64,000 bases of DNA from Branchiostoma floridae (lineage: Eukaryota > Chordata > Leptocardii > Amphioxiformes > Branchiostomatidae), in the NCBI RefSeq assembly GCF_000003815.2, contig NC_049982.1, positions 21,677,594-21,741,593 of the forward strand, in the 5' to 3' direction. This document shows, piece after piece, positions 42,176 to 54,085 of the stretch. The translations under genes and the position numbers were made by a program. A model generated the notes under the pieces. It had not been told where the DNA came from. It did not search any database and saw only the letters and a list, made by a program, of their open reading frames with translations. Positions within the stretch are counted from its first letter, which is position 1. Every line of letters starts with the position of its first letter.

Positions 42176-45100
42176 ATGGATCACGCCGCCACTTCGACTG
42201 TACCACGTGACGACGCGCTAACGTCCCCAGTTCCGCTTGACAACAGCAATCATGTCCCCTGTGGTACGGACATAGACCAACAGATCCACTCTCTACAGAT
42301 CAGGTTAAAGGGTACAGAAACACTGAGCATACTGTTGTCAGAAGCTCGGGAACAGATCGCACAACTGTCCGCCGGGCTGAGGGAGCGAGAGAGCACGATA
42401 GCCTTGCTACAGAACAGACTGGCCCAGAACGGGCTGAGTACGAGTCTAAGCCTCGGCTCCACTGAACTGGTCATACCGGGAGCTTCACGGGAACTTGTCC
42501 AAGGACTGATTCGGGAAAACGCCAGGCTAAAACAATCACTCAAGGTTGCACCAATGGATGAAGAACTCAGACGGGTAAGTCGCGCTGTCCAATCATTGTT
42601 GGAGTTCTTGATTAGTTTAAAATACACAACTAATCTGAAGGCAAAGCGCGGGGTGGGGTTGTTGTCTATCAGTACCCGATCAGGTATTTCGTTAGAAGGC
42701 AAACAGTGAAGTCACCATGATGGCAGCGTCGGCACCACCGCTTCCCCCACCCCCTCCACCTCTTCCCCTCCCACCCAAGAATTTCACCCTTTCTACCGTC
42801 AAGAAACGTGTGGTTGGTCTTGAATCATCTTTTATGTGTTGCATGCAAAATTCATGTACTAGAAATCCATGGGACCCAAGGTAGCGTTGGTCTTTGTTTA
42901 GACAGTCAGCGTCCCACCAAATCCTATGGAAGCTATGACTGAATTTGTAGAAAATTTCTGCTAGTAACATTTTTAGATGTGGCTGAGTTTCAACAAATCT
43001 AAGTCGCGAGTGTGATTTTGTAGTAATTTCTCTTTCTTTCCCTACCCCCAGAGATTTGCTGAGCAACAAAACAGCATCAAGATCCTAGAAGATGAATTGA
43101 CTGAGAGAAGAGAGTCGCTTAAGAAGCTGGAAGACGCTATGTCTTCCTCAGAAGACGACAAGGACAAGCTGATAGCCTCGCTACGGGCCAGGCTTCAGGA
43201 ACTGGAGAAAAACAGCCAGACGCAGGACGTTCTGTGTAAGAGTCTGACGGAAGAGTCCGAGACTCTGAGAACAAGACTACAGGCGACCGCGGAAATGTGC
43301 AACGAGCTTGCGAAGAAGTTAGAAGCCGAGAAAAACTGCAGAAAGAACGGAGACCCAAGCGAAGTCTTGGAGAAAGAGATGAGACAGGTAGGAAAATAAG
43401 ATTCGTTGTAGCTTCATAAAAAGTATTTGAAATGCTCTGTTTTTGTACTGGCCATTGTCATTCGTAACTGCCGCGGGATGAATTTACATACGCTTATCTC
43501 TGTATGCAAACATTGTGTTCTTAGCGGATTTGCATGTTAATTAGGCCCTCAGCTGTAGTGTGAAAAACAAAGGTGTTCGGTTCCCACTTTTCTCGGCATC
43601 CCATTTCTTTTGTGTATTCACGATACCCGTTCCCCTCTGCCTCCTGATGTGAATTACCGCTTAGCTGAGAAATACATGTGAACCGATTGAATGGCAGAAC
43701 TACCCCTAATATTCAACATTTGGTGACCAAAATAAGAGAACTACGGGTATTGACTATTGTTACGACTAGCGATCGCCGAACAATTATTTTGCCAGGTGCT
43801 TTTCCAAAAAAATCCCCTGAAAATTGACCAGGAAACTTGTTTGCGGAGTATTTTGCGCAGACCTTTTCTTCCTCCTTGTACAAGTCGGTACTTGTTTGGA
43901 TCGTGATTTGCTAAATTTGCTGATTCTAACAATCAATATTAGCCACTCTGGTTTATTAAAAAATCCCGGAAGTATTCACTCAGGTACTAGTGTGTGTCAT
44001 GAAGCCTCTGTGTAAAATACACTAAAAACCAGACTAAATTTAGATTTTCAGGAAGACTCACATGAGACTTTGAGAGCCCTCTATGTCAGTGCTAGTCAGT
44101 ACAAGTCTATTCCCGTCACTATATATAGCCAGTCTCATGACCGTACGTTCAAACTCCAGTCAATGGGTATGAGTCATCACTGACCCCAACTATCATTGCC
44201 TTGACACGTTTAGACAAATGCTTGTCTAGCCCACGTAAAGAGAAATATTATTGTAAGTACCCAAGTGGGCTGAACATGTTGTAAGTAGAAATGAATGCCG
44301 TTGTCAAGGAAAAGTCGTCTCGTGTTGTGGACATTACCGTATCGTGAGTGGGTTGGCTATCGTGACATAGTGTTCCCCGTTTAGACTCCATGTAATTACA
44401 GAAGCATTTGCAGACATACAAATCCCACATTGCCTTGATATCTGGCCAATTTGATAGAGAATAAGTTATTTTTAAAAACTTGACACGTCTGTTCCTTGTT
44501 ATTTTCAGATGTCTGTCAGCGAAGACAATAGATACAAACAGGAAAGGCGAAGAGCGCAAGAAGAAATTCACAGACTGCAGAGTCAGGTCAAAGAGGTAGG
44601 CGGCGCTTGTTTATTGATTACATGATTCAATTTTGGTGATGTATTGATCGCTAGCAGTAGAAAAATCACAAAACAGAAGACAAACTTTAACGCTCTTGAT
44701 GATTTTCATTGAATTTGAATACATTTGACAAGTTTTCCAATTATCAGAAGTGGTAAAATTTACCATGGGTATTTAGGCTAACCTTCATATTTTTGTCTTT
44801 TCAGCTTGTTGATATGAACACCAGGTGGCAGATCTACAACGACCAAAGAGAGCAGTACGTCCAACAGCTGAGAGAGAAGCAGCTGCAGCTGGAGAGCCGC
44901 CCCACACCCTCGGCACCTGCACAGTCAGGGCTGACGGAAGAACAACAGCGCAGAATAGACCAAACCATCCTCAACGCCAAGAGGGAGACAGAGAAGACAA
45001 AAGAGGAGGCCATGCGGTTACATGACGACCTGACCGTGGCCAGGAACATCGCCTTTGAACTGCAGGCACAGGTGGAGCAGCTGCAAATGGAGAAGGACCA

Positions 45101-45976
45101 CTCCAGGCGGGAAATAGGGGAACTGCGCCGCCAGGGGGCGTGCGTGCCAGGCGATGCCGAGGAAACCATACAGATGCTTCAGCAACAGGTGGGCTGTTTT
45201 CTCATCATCTCTGTTACCGCGTTTGAGTTTCTTTCCCACTAACAAATCAGAGTCCCAGTGTTTCAATGATTGTAACGATTTTTTTTTTCAATGAGTTTGA
45301 CGAAGTTTGAAGATATTCTAAAACTATAGCTAAAGATGGGATTGCCTGCTAAATCTTTTATTCTTTCTTCTCAGGTCCAGATATGCACAGAGGACTTCCA
45401 AGCTGAGCGGCAGGACCGCGAGGCTCTGCAGACGAGACTGGAGGAGCTGCTTACCGCCCAGGAGCGGGACCAGCAGGTGATAACCATGCTGAGGGAACAG
45501 GTCCGGCAGCTGCAGGCCACCGGCCACCGAGCTCCCTTCCCGCGCCCCTGTCAGACCGAGTACCGCCGTAACCAACCCGTGGAACAGGTAGGCTTGCGCA
45601 ACTATTGACGTAGTTTGTAACATACATTTTTCTGTCATCGCATGTCTGGTACATGTAATACGTTTTTATTTTTGTCTGATTTGTGGACTCAATCTTGCCT
45701 ATTGCTATATTCACTAAAGCTAACAGTTTCTCCACCTTTGTCGTCCCACAGTCGATGTTGATTGCACGGAGAGGAGGACACACCTACAATCACCATGGTT
45801 ACGACATGATTGACGGTATGCAGGATGACGACGACCTTACAACAGATGGCGTCGGTAGTGATGAGGACAGTGCCGGAAGGAAGGACCACATGTTGTACTG
45901 TCCCAGGTGCAAGAGGGAATACAGCAAGGACAAACATGATAAACTACTAGAACATATAGATGTCTGTTGTAGCTAA
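42176..45976 (+). CDS. ABIN/TNIP-like UBAN coiled-coil protein, copy A
   Basis: Predicted cytoplasmic ubiquitin-binding adaptor of NF-kB signalling. Exons: 42166-42574 (ATG 42176), 43052-43387, 44509-44595, 44805-45188, 45375-45587 and 45752-45976, all phase 0, giving 547 residues. Nearly the whole length is heptad-like coiled coil rich in Glu, Lys, Gln and Leu. Residues 275-296 (LVDMNTRWQIYNDQREQYVQ and on) resemble ABIN homology domain 1. Residues 403-420 hold the UBAN motif (EDFQAERQDRE; D409, F410, E413, R414), which in ABINs, NEMO and optineurin binds linear or Lys63 ubiquitin. An acidic linker precedes a C-terminal CCHC finger (C523, C526, H541, C545) like that of NEMO and optineurin but with two more residues before the His. 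The DREx ending of UBAN favours ABIN over NEMO; a divergent NEMO/optineurin relative is the alternative. Copy B lies 2.5 kb downstream. Possible poly(A) signal AATAAA near 46618. Confidence 0.85.
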
Positions 45977-47680
45977 CTCCTTACGTTGTGGTTGATGACA
46001 TCTCAATAAGAAAATGAAGTCGTAAAATGTGTCTGTAGAACTGTTGTAAAATTTGATATGTGGTTTCTATAGTGTGTGCCTGTCGGACTTTGTAGGAAAT
46101 TGTTGACGAAGCAAGATTGCCGTCAATGAAAGTTAGGGAACCGTTAGTTGGTTAAAGACTACAGTAAAATGAAATTACTAAATGTCGTGAAAATATTCAA
46201 CGTCGACAGAAATCAGAATGTAACTTAAGGACTATTTATCGTATCAACTCACAAATGGGAATTGATACAAAGATAGACGAATGGAAAACTCTGTAATGAT
46301 AAACATTTTTTTTGCGAAACATCAAACGTTACCTTAAAAATTATTTGTGTATGTGTAGCGACCTGAACAAAGTAAAGCCAACCGTGGTACATACTATTAC
46401 GTTCCAACTTTTGTATTGATAAGTAGCTTAAACAAAAGACTGTACATATTTTTTTACATCTTAGAACATAACTTCTCTATTATGTATTAGGTCTACCGAT
46501 GTCTTTCCATTTGTGTTCATGACTATTAAAATATAGCTCATATTTTGTCATGTATTTAAATGTGTTGCGCAATCAATAGTTCTCTTACGCACAAGTGGAT
46601 GCAATGTGAAAATTTGAAATAAATGTTACTTTTCTACTGTTCAGATGAAAGATTGTGTCATGTCTACGATTCAGTTCAATTTGTTTCGAAACGTTGATCA
46701 TAATTATATTGCACATCACACATATTTGCGGTGTGGTGGGTTCGCAGTGAAAGGTCACTGCAAACATGAATCCACCGCGATGATCTCATGATTTACAATT
46801 TTCTGAATGAATAGTGTACTAGTAATTGGGGCACGTTAATCTCCAACCAGATGTAAGGATCTGACTCATATTGGCTGTTATTGCAACATAATAATACTGC
46901 ACTTCTATGTGCAATACATTTTGTACTAGAGAAGAGTACTAAATTTTGCAAAATAGATCTTGATCAGAAAAATCTTCGAACTGATCGCACAAGTACTAGT
47001 AATGTGCCCTGTTATAGGGACGTTGCTTGTGCGATATTTCATCTATTGACTTTTAAACATGCCCAACCTGGGTTGCCCTCCTAGCCCGTAGCAATATTTT
47101 TACGATAGAATCTCCACTGGTATTGCTCTTGTTGCCATATTCCAAATATGAAGCAACACGGCCTGAAATTTATTCCGCTATGCTAGTACGGTATAATGTG
47201 ACCCTGGTAAATTTCCATTTCAAGGGTCACACTGTAAAAAAATGCTAGTGATGTATGCTATAGTCTGCCTGTATGGTACCCATATTGCTGTCAAAGTTTT
47301 CCATCGAAGTTATATTTGCATTGACGAAAAGTGTAACGTTATGTAACGTTTGAAATAAACGAATATGACTCATTTTCTAAATTTGATGGAAAACCTGTTT
47401 TAAAGGCTCTCAAGCTAGTGAGTCAGAAAACTAGGTAGTCAAAAGATAGTTTGATACTAGTATCTACTCTACTCTTGCCAACTAACATTTCGGAAATAAG
47501 TAATATTTGTATTTCATAATCTTCATTCTTCATTTGGTTCTTCTCAACGGATTCTAGAATATTGCAAACCATGTCACGTAGTTACACTTGACGCCATCTT
47601 TATTTGCATGTGCGTCTGAACCCAAAACCTCCTTCATTTGTCCTTGCTGACAAGCAAACTGCACTGTGTAAACAAGGCGG
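45977..47680. other. 3' UTR of copy A and spacer between the paralogues
   Basis: AT-rich, with AATAAA near 46618 and again near 47354. A small CCGCGAA-type repeat relative lies at 46735-46785 and an ATCTCCAACCAGATG word near 46841. No exon is recognised. Confidence 0.45.
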
Positions 47681-47740
47681 TGACGTCATGGGGAATCCCC
47701 TACTTATAATATATGCAGTTCCGCCTACAAGCATCCAAAG
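47681..47740 (+). promoter_or_regulatory. Core promoter of UBAN gene copy B (CRE, kB site, TATA)
   Basis: Within 35 bp stand a full CRE (TGACGTCA, 47681-47688), a perfect palindromic kB site (GGGGAATCCCC, 47690-47700, fitting GGGRNNYYCC) and a TATA-like TATAATATAT (47705-47714). Transcription would start near 47735-47745. The first coding exon that I can support begins 0.74 kb downstream, so a 5' intron is needed; a candidate donor is GTGAGA at 47912. Binding by Rel and CREB-type factors is inferred from motifs. Confidence 0.55.
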
Positions 47741-47830
47741 CGTCAGGCACGCCTCATCCGATTGGCTACTTGATACTCGCACCTCGCTTTCGAACGAAAA
47801 CAGAACCAACCGTTGCAAGTGAAACAAAAT

Positions 47831-47911
47831 ATGTCATGCATAAATTACTACCACTGCTGGAGCTCAGAATCGGCCTGGGTGCAGAGCGGGAGGAAAGTCA
47901 CTGGATTTTTG
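47831..47911 (+). other. Possible upstream exon of copy B with in-frame ATG
   Basis: An ATG at 47831 opens 27 codons (MSCINYYHCWSSESAWVQSG and on) ending exactly at a GTGAGA donor. Splicing to the acceptor at 48471/48472 would stay in frame through Phe-Ser-His-Asn into the start Met at 48484. This parallels the in-frame upstream exon of copy A, but the sequences are not alike, and phase agreement alone has a one-in-three chance. Confidence 0.25.
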
Positions 47912-48483
47912 GTGAGAAAAATGGGCTTGATCCCAACATTTTATCTCACAGTGCACCGTGTTAGGAATGCTGACATTGTGTACCCTATTGTTTTAGTTCC
48001 GAGTAAACATGCAACGATGGTATAGCTGAGTAAATTGGGGGAATTTGTGTGCGAGGGTGGCGCTGAGTCAGTAGTGAACTCAAAGCAAATGGCGTACCTT
48101 TTAATAAAAGTACCTTAGTCATTTCGTTCCCCATGACTCATGCATCTTCCGCTCTTTGTCTTTTCAGCCTCCAAGGCTGCCTCGTGGCACGGTTTCCGTT
48201 GTTTGGGGAACAACAACCTACAATTTCCATACGGGAAGCCCGTGGACGTGCTGTAATCGGCGTATCGGGTTCGAAAGGTGATCGGCCATTGTCGTCGTGT
48301 TACCCGAACTAGTTCTCTCCACCCCCGCGAAGTCCTGACCTGTCTGAGCAAGTTTGTACTTGACATATCTGGCCTGGTCAACCTGTCAAGGCAAGCAACA
48401 GTGCGCTCCATCAGTCAACGTACTGGACACCAGGGCTGGACACTCAATAATTTTCTTTTCGCCATCTGTAGTTTTCACACAAT

Positions 48484-51400
48484 ATGGCAAGCGTAGATAT
48501 CACAAACAGTACTCCCGCCACGAGTACGGATTTGTCCACCACACACAATGCCTGCTCGGCCATGTCGAGTGTTGGCCCGGAGAGAGAGGATTTCTACCGG
48601 CAGAAATTCGAAGCGGTAAGCCAGATGCTGGTAGCACTGAGCGAGGAAAATAAGTCCCTAAAAATCCGCCTAAACGGGGTACAGACTCTACAGACTCTGC
48701 TGTCAGAAGCGAGAGAAGAACTCGCTGGCAAGCACCAGCTCATAAGGGACATGGAAACCAAGATCGCAGATCTGCAAGCCATGATAGCGAAACTTGGAGG
48801 TAACAGCGGGGATAGGAGTATTCTGCAGGGGGCGATCGTCGTGCCTGGAGTGTCAAAGGAACTTGTGGATAATCTGATCAGAGAAAATGCCAAGTTGAAA
48901 CAGATGCTGAGGGGTTCACGCGAAAACAGTGGCCTTGTAGATGACAAGACTGATACAGAAAAGGTATGTCAGTGTTTCTAATTCAGAACCATCTTTTGGA
49001 TGTTCTTTCCCAATTTTGCTCCCGCCCTGTGATTGGTTACAGCTGTCCAAAGATGCTCATGCTCAGAGCCAATCAGTTTTCAGAACAAAATGGCAGCCAG
49101 GAGACTGCCAGAAAGTATTAGAAGCATACTGAAAGTAATGGTACCTTGAATAGGTACCAAATACATGTACTTTCAGAATAATGACTTAATTGTATAGAAA
49201 TAAATTTTTAGAATAGAAAGGATTGTTGTGAAATTATTAATATGTACTATTCTATGTAATTCAACAACTTTCCAACTTGGGAATCATAGGTCTGAACTGA
49301 AGCTAACATGTAAGACATGTTATTTTGTTTTCTTTGAGAGTTTGAGTGACTCACCAAATACCTAGGTGTGGTGTGATTTCACCCCATTTCACAGTCCAAA
49401 GGGTGGGGTTGTTTTAGTGAACCTTAATTCTTGTTAAGAAAGACATGACAATCATCTGGGTGTGGTTCTTACATGAAAGTTTCAGTCGCCACTGAGAAAC
49501 TTAAGACCAAAGAGAGAAAGTGAAACTTCAAGGTGAATAGACCTGAAACTAACTACTGTTTCACCTTGTTAAGAGGAGTTTTTTGCAATTTTTTTCTACC
49601 CCAGCAACTCCAGATGTGCCAAGAGCAGTATCACAGAGACATGGCAGCAAAGGACCATGAAATCAAAAAGTTACAAGAGCTCCTCGCTGCGTCGGACAAC
49701 GACAAGGACGTGGAGATCGCGAGGCTCCAGAAGGCGCTGAAGGACGCCCGCAACGTCGATCACACCCGTGACGTTCTGTGCCAGTCGCTGACGGAAGAGA
49801 CTCAGACCTTGAAGACACGGTTAGCGGCCACTGCGCAAATGTGCAATGACCTGGCACTCAAGCTGGACAGCAAGGAACGGATGTTATCACAAGCACAGAA
49901 CTCCATGCAAATGTCCGTTACAGGACAGTTGGGCAAGGTAAAACCAGCTTTAACCAACTTTTTGTAGAGTTGCAGAAACTGTTTCAGTGATGGTGACCCT
50001 GATAGAGATCCAATTTTAAGTGCGTCACTGTTGCGTGACTTTATTATGTACTTAAGTCACATGTTGTTTGTTCATCTTTGCATGATCGAACCCAGAGTTA
50101 ACGATTCCAAACTTCAGCACTTTACATAACTAACTAGTCAGGATTTGTCCGAACAGGTCTGTTGTGTGTTGTGTAAAGGGGAATGAATTTTAGGTACCAA
50201 TTGTACGATTTGTATTGTCTAGAATAGATTTCATATTTATTCTGCCTAAAAGTTTTCCCACAAGAACAGTTCACAAAATGTTTAATGATAGGGAAATGCT
50301 AATGTCAACAACCGTTTGTTGAATTTTTTCTGTATGATGCAACAACGGACTTCTGTTTCACTTCCCAGATGTCTGCATTTTATCACCCCCAAGTTGTTTT
50401 TCACAAATCTACCTAAATTTAGCTGGAAACTGAGCCAGGGTATTGCCAGGGGTATTTCCAAGGGGATTCCCCCAGCTGTCAATCACACGATTAGACACAC
50501 CCACTGTCAGATGTCTACTTCCTATTGGATGAGTTGAAGTTGACCTTTGTGCCTGAGGTGTAACTTACTGCCATTGGTCACACCTGCTATTGTTCCCATT
50601 GTTCAGCTATTGCACACTTGGTATTTGGCCGAAGGCAAGAGGAAATGCTTCAAATTTCTCTTAATGATTTTTCATATGATTAAATGTTAGTTTGGGAATT
50701 GGATTGGAATCCCCCCCTACAGTCCAACTTTATAACATGTTGGTTTAAGAAGTTGGTTTAATATTTGGCCCTCTTTTCAAGTGACCTTTACACTGGAGCT
50801 TGATGCAAATAGAATCATGGAGCCAATTACAGAACAAGTTGGACATGTTGGTGCCTGCTGGAGTGTTGCTGTTGATTTAGTAAATGCTTACTGTGCAACT
50901 GAAGGGACTGTTGCAAGAAGAAAGTTTGAAGAAGAAGAAAATCAGCTGAAAATTTTACTATGTGATCTATCAAAAATGACATATGTATGTGCTTCAAAAT
51001 TTGACCAATGAAGGCTGATTTTAAAGTTATTGCTTATCCATGAAAAAATTATTTAGTAATAAACAACATAGTATACATGAAGCTAAAAAGTTGTTAACTA
51101 CTCTACAAGTGTGATAGTTGAATAATAACAGGTGATTTTTTGTAGGTTTCCCTTGGTGAGGGGTCCAGCACTGATGCCCAAAACAGGGCAATCAGACAAC
51201 TGGAGCAAGAAGTGAACAAGCTGAACACACAGCTCAGAGAGGTAGGAGCAGTGCTTTCCATGGTGATAATGGTGAATGGTGAATAAACCAATTAGAAGCC
51301 GTCTTGTCATGAACATAGCTTCAAATAGAGATAAAGGTTTGAAAATAATTTTATGGCGGTCATTGCAGCACAGCATCAGAACATGAAATCATAGTTTAAT

Positions 51401-54021
51401 TTTTTTTCCCTTTTTTTCTTTTTCAAGGTTGTTGACATGAACACACGCTGGCAAGCTTACAATGATCAGAGGGAAACTACGTCATCACGCTACAAGGGAA
51501 GGTCTCGGAGCACTCACAACTGGCAGACAAGCTACAAAGAGACAATGGGCAACTGCAAGTAAGAAAACTATGCCATACTGTTATTAAGTTTAACCTACCA
51601 GTATTTATGATATCTGCTTAGAGAACGTTTTAAGACGTCATAGGAGGTTTTTGATTTTTAGTGATGATGATGTATCCAATGATGCAATGATGTGAGAGTT
51701 CTCACCAACTTTGTTTTTTTTGGGGAGAAGGCTCGGATTGAAGAGCTACAGAACATGCCACAGTCAGCGAGCGGCGGGGGACTGTCGGAGGAACAACAGC
51801 GGTACTTTGACAACCTACTTCTCACAGCAAAGAAGAACCTTGAGGAGCAAAGAGAGGAAACAGAAGAGGTACAGGGATAAAATGTCTTGTTATAGTTTAT
51901 ATATAGATGAAGATATTGAAAGTTATTTTTGATTATCACTCTAGCACACACAAGAATTTTCCTAGCGGTTGTCTCACAATAGGCCTGTTTTGAAAGCTTG
52001 GTATTGTACACATGCACATGTACAAACACACCTGGTACTGTTTTTCAATCCATCTGTTGTTGTGAACTTCCAAATACATGGCAACTGTCCAAGTCATGGT
52101 ATCAAAGTTTACATTACATTTCACTCTATGCAAACATTCATTGTGGTAAACAGCTTCAAGGTCCGGTTTCGTCTGGCCTGATTTTTTAAGTGGTAAACGT
52201 TTAACTGTTGTTGGACTCTTTCCACAATGAAAATAAAGAACTTGTGCCATTGTTAAATTAGTACACGTAATCTTTATGCCTCATCTTGACAGAATCTAGG
52301 ACTCAGAAATGTGGGAGATAATATAATAAATGGTTTAATGAATGCAGTAACTAAGCTAAGTTGAAAAAACGGTAGGTTAATATATCAAAAACACATGCAA
52401 GGGAAGATAGTACAAACATTTCTATCACTTCAACTTTAGATTTTTCTGCATTGTTGAGTATATATGTTACATAATTTGAGCACTCACATCAGTTTTTCCC
52501 GCAAACGCAGGTTCAGAATAAGCTTGTGCGGATGACGGAGAGGTACGAGATGGAGAAAGAGAAGACACAGCAGATGGAGAGAAGGATGGAGGCCATGGAG
52601 GCGGAGCATGCTCAGTGCAAACAAACCCAGAACCAGGAGGAGATCGTGGACATGTTGAAACAACAGGTCTGTTGGTTTTTTGTTCGTTTGATCCTTTATT
52701 TATTCATGAAAAACTTTCGTAGGGTCATAATCAAGCAAGAGAATAAATGAATTTATGATTCTGTGAATGAAAGGCTGAGTGGATGAATGTCATTCTGAAT
52801 GAAAAAATGAATATACAAATGATGAAAAGTGAATGACTGAGAGAATGAAAGGGAAGGAGAATGAATGAAAAAGGTGATGGAGGAATATGTTTATTAGATT
52901 GCCATGTGTTAGGTATAGGTGTGCTCTCTAAGGAAGTGTGATTTGAATTTGGGACTCCCATTCTGTTGGTACAGCTCCAGGCATATAAAGAAGACTTTGA
53001 GGAAGAGCGGCGTGACCGTGAGCGGATGCAGGCGCGGCAGGAGAGCGTTGAGGAGGAACTGGCAACATCTAAGGCGACAGTCCGACAGCTGGAGGCACAG
53101 GTGAGCAGTAGGACTCATCGGCTGCAGCAAGTCTATGTGGACTTTAGAGTTTGAATGGATTAGCTTCAATCTTTGCCTGAATTACCTTACAAGATTTAAA
53201 AAGAACATGATTTGGTGCAGTGATTTTTGTAGGCATTTCAGTTGTTTGAATGTTTTGTTTTTTTAGTTTTTAAAAATTATTTTTCCCATAGTCAGCTTTT
53301 GCTTTTCCCTAAGTTGCCATTAGAGCTTGAAAACAAATTTCTTCTCATTTTTTTTCAGCTTCACAGAGAGAAGAACCAAAAACAGTTCCCTCCTGTTTAT
53401 CATGTTCAGTATGACCAGCAGGTAAATATGTCAGATGTTCTTCTCTCCAGTTTGAAGCTAAACTGTAGATTTATTTATCTTTATGGGTATTTTTCATGGT
53501 AGGAGAGGAATTCTGAGATATACTCAGGGTGGAATGGTCACTATAACAACTGGGAAATAAAACCACTGCACATATTTCAAAATTTACAGCGCTTAGATTC
53601 AAACCTCATTACATGTTGTGACTTTCTTAAATCCAAAATTCATATCTCCCTCCATACACCAGCACTATGGTACTCAATATACAGCATTTAGACATGTGTA
53701 CAGGCACAAAGGTACACCAATATACTTATGTTTGGTTACCTTCTTTTTGTACAGAACGCCCTTCGAGCAAGGTCAGCCAATAGGCACACACCGTACGCAG
53801 TTGGTAATCGTTTCAACTACGGCTTTGACGTGGTGGATGGCGACATTGTCGCTGACGGTCCATCTGAAAATAATGACGAGGACAAAGGGGAGACACGGGA
53901 GGAGAGAAGGCGATCACGGCGGAGGGAAACAGACATCCTGCAGTGTCCCAAGTGTAAGAGGGAATACACAAAAGACAGGCATAATGAACTATTGGAGCAT
54001 ATCGATCTGTGCTATGACTGA
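48484..54021 (+). CDS. ABIN/TNIP-like UBAN coiled-coil protein, copy B (apparent frameshift)
   Basis: Tandem paralogue of copy A. Exons: 48472-48963 (ATG 48484), 49605-49937, 51146-51241, 51428-51558, 51731-51868, 52511-52666, 52975-53100, 53359-53421 and 53755-54021. All are multiples of three except 51428-51558, which is 131 nt. There the ABIN-homology-1-like motif (VVDMNTRWQAYNDQRE) is followed by AC and then, in another frame, YVITLQGKVSEHSQLADKLQ, which aligns with copy A. One base appears missing at 51473-51480. If that is an error or is corrected, the protein is about 596 residues. The UBAN core is YKEDFEEERRDRERM (about 449-463) and the CCHC finger is C572, C575, H590, C594. Residues 40-150 share EARE, VPGVSKELV and LIRENAKLKQ-type blocks with copy A. 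The donor at 52667 is an unusual GTCTGT. As written, the frame would be lost after exon 4, so the copy could be a recent pseudogene, but all other exons are intact. Confidence 0.8.
52740..52880. repeat. AATG-rich degenerate microsatellite in an intron of copy B
   Basis: Repeated GAATGAA, GAATGAATG and AATGATG words lie between the exons ending 52666 and starting 52975. Confidence 0.7.
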
Positions 54022-54022
54022 A

Positions 54023-54085
54023 GTTTTCACTTGCACTTTTACCAATTGTAGATAAAAGTGAGTTGGTAAAAGTGCAAGTGAAAAC
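54023..54085. repeat. Perfect 23-bp inverted repeat (hairpin) just after the copy B stop codon
   Basis: The arms 54023-54045 and 54063-54085 are perfectly complementary (left arm begins GTTTTCACTTGCAC) around a 17-nt loop; pairing can extend outward with a bulge. The stop codon TGA is at 54019-54021, so in the mRNA this would be a very stable 3' UTR hairpin beginning one base after the stop. It could be a small foldback insertion, a structured regulatory element or a precursor-like hairpin. Confidence 0.85.

Noticed and set aside
42740-42785. C-rich polypyrimidine run in copy A intron as a regulatory tract
   Set aside because: It is about 270 bp from the acceptor and is more simply a low-complexity intronic stretch.
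50781-51011. 76-codon frame inside an intron of copy B
   Set aside because: It has no matching segment in copy A and no flanking splice signals that keep the coiled coil in frame; likely chance.
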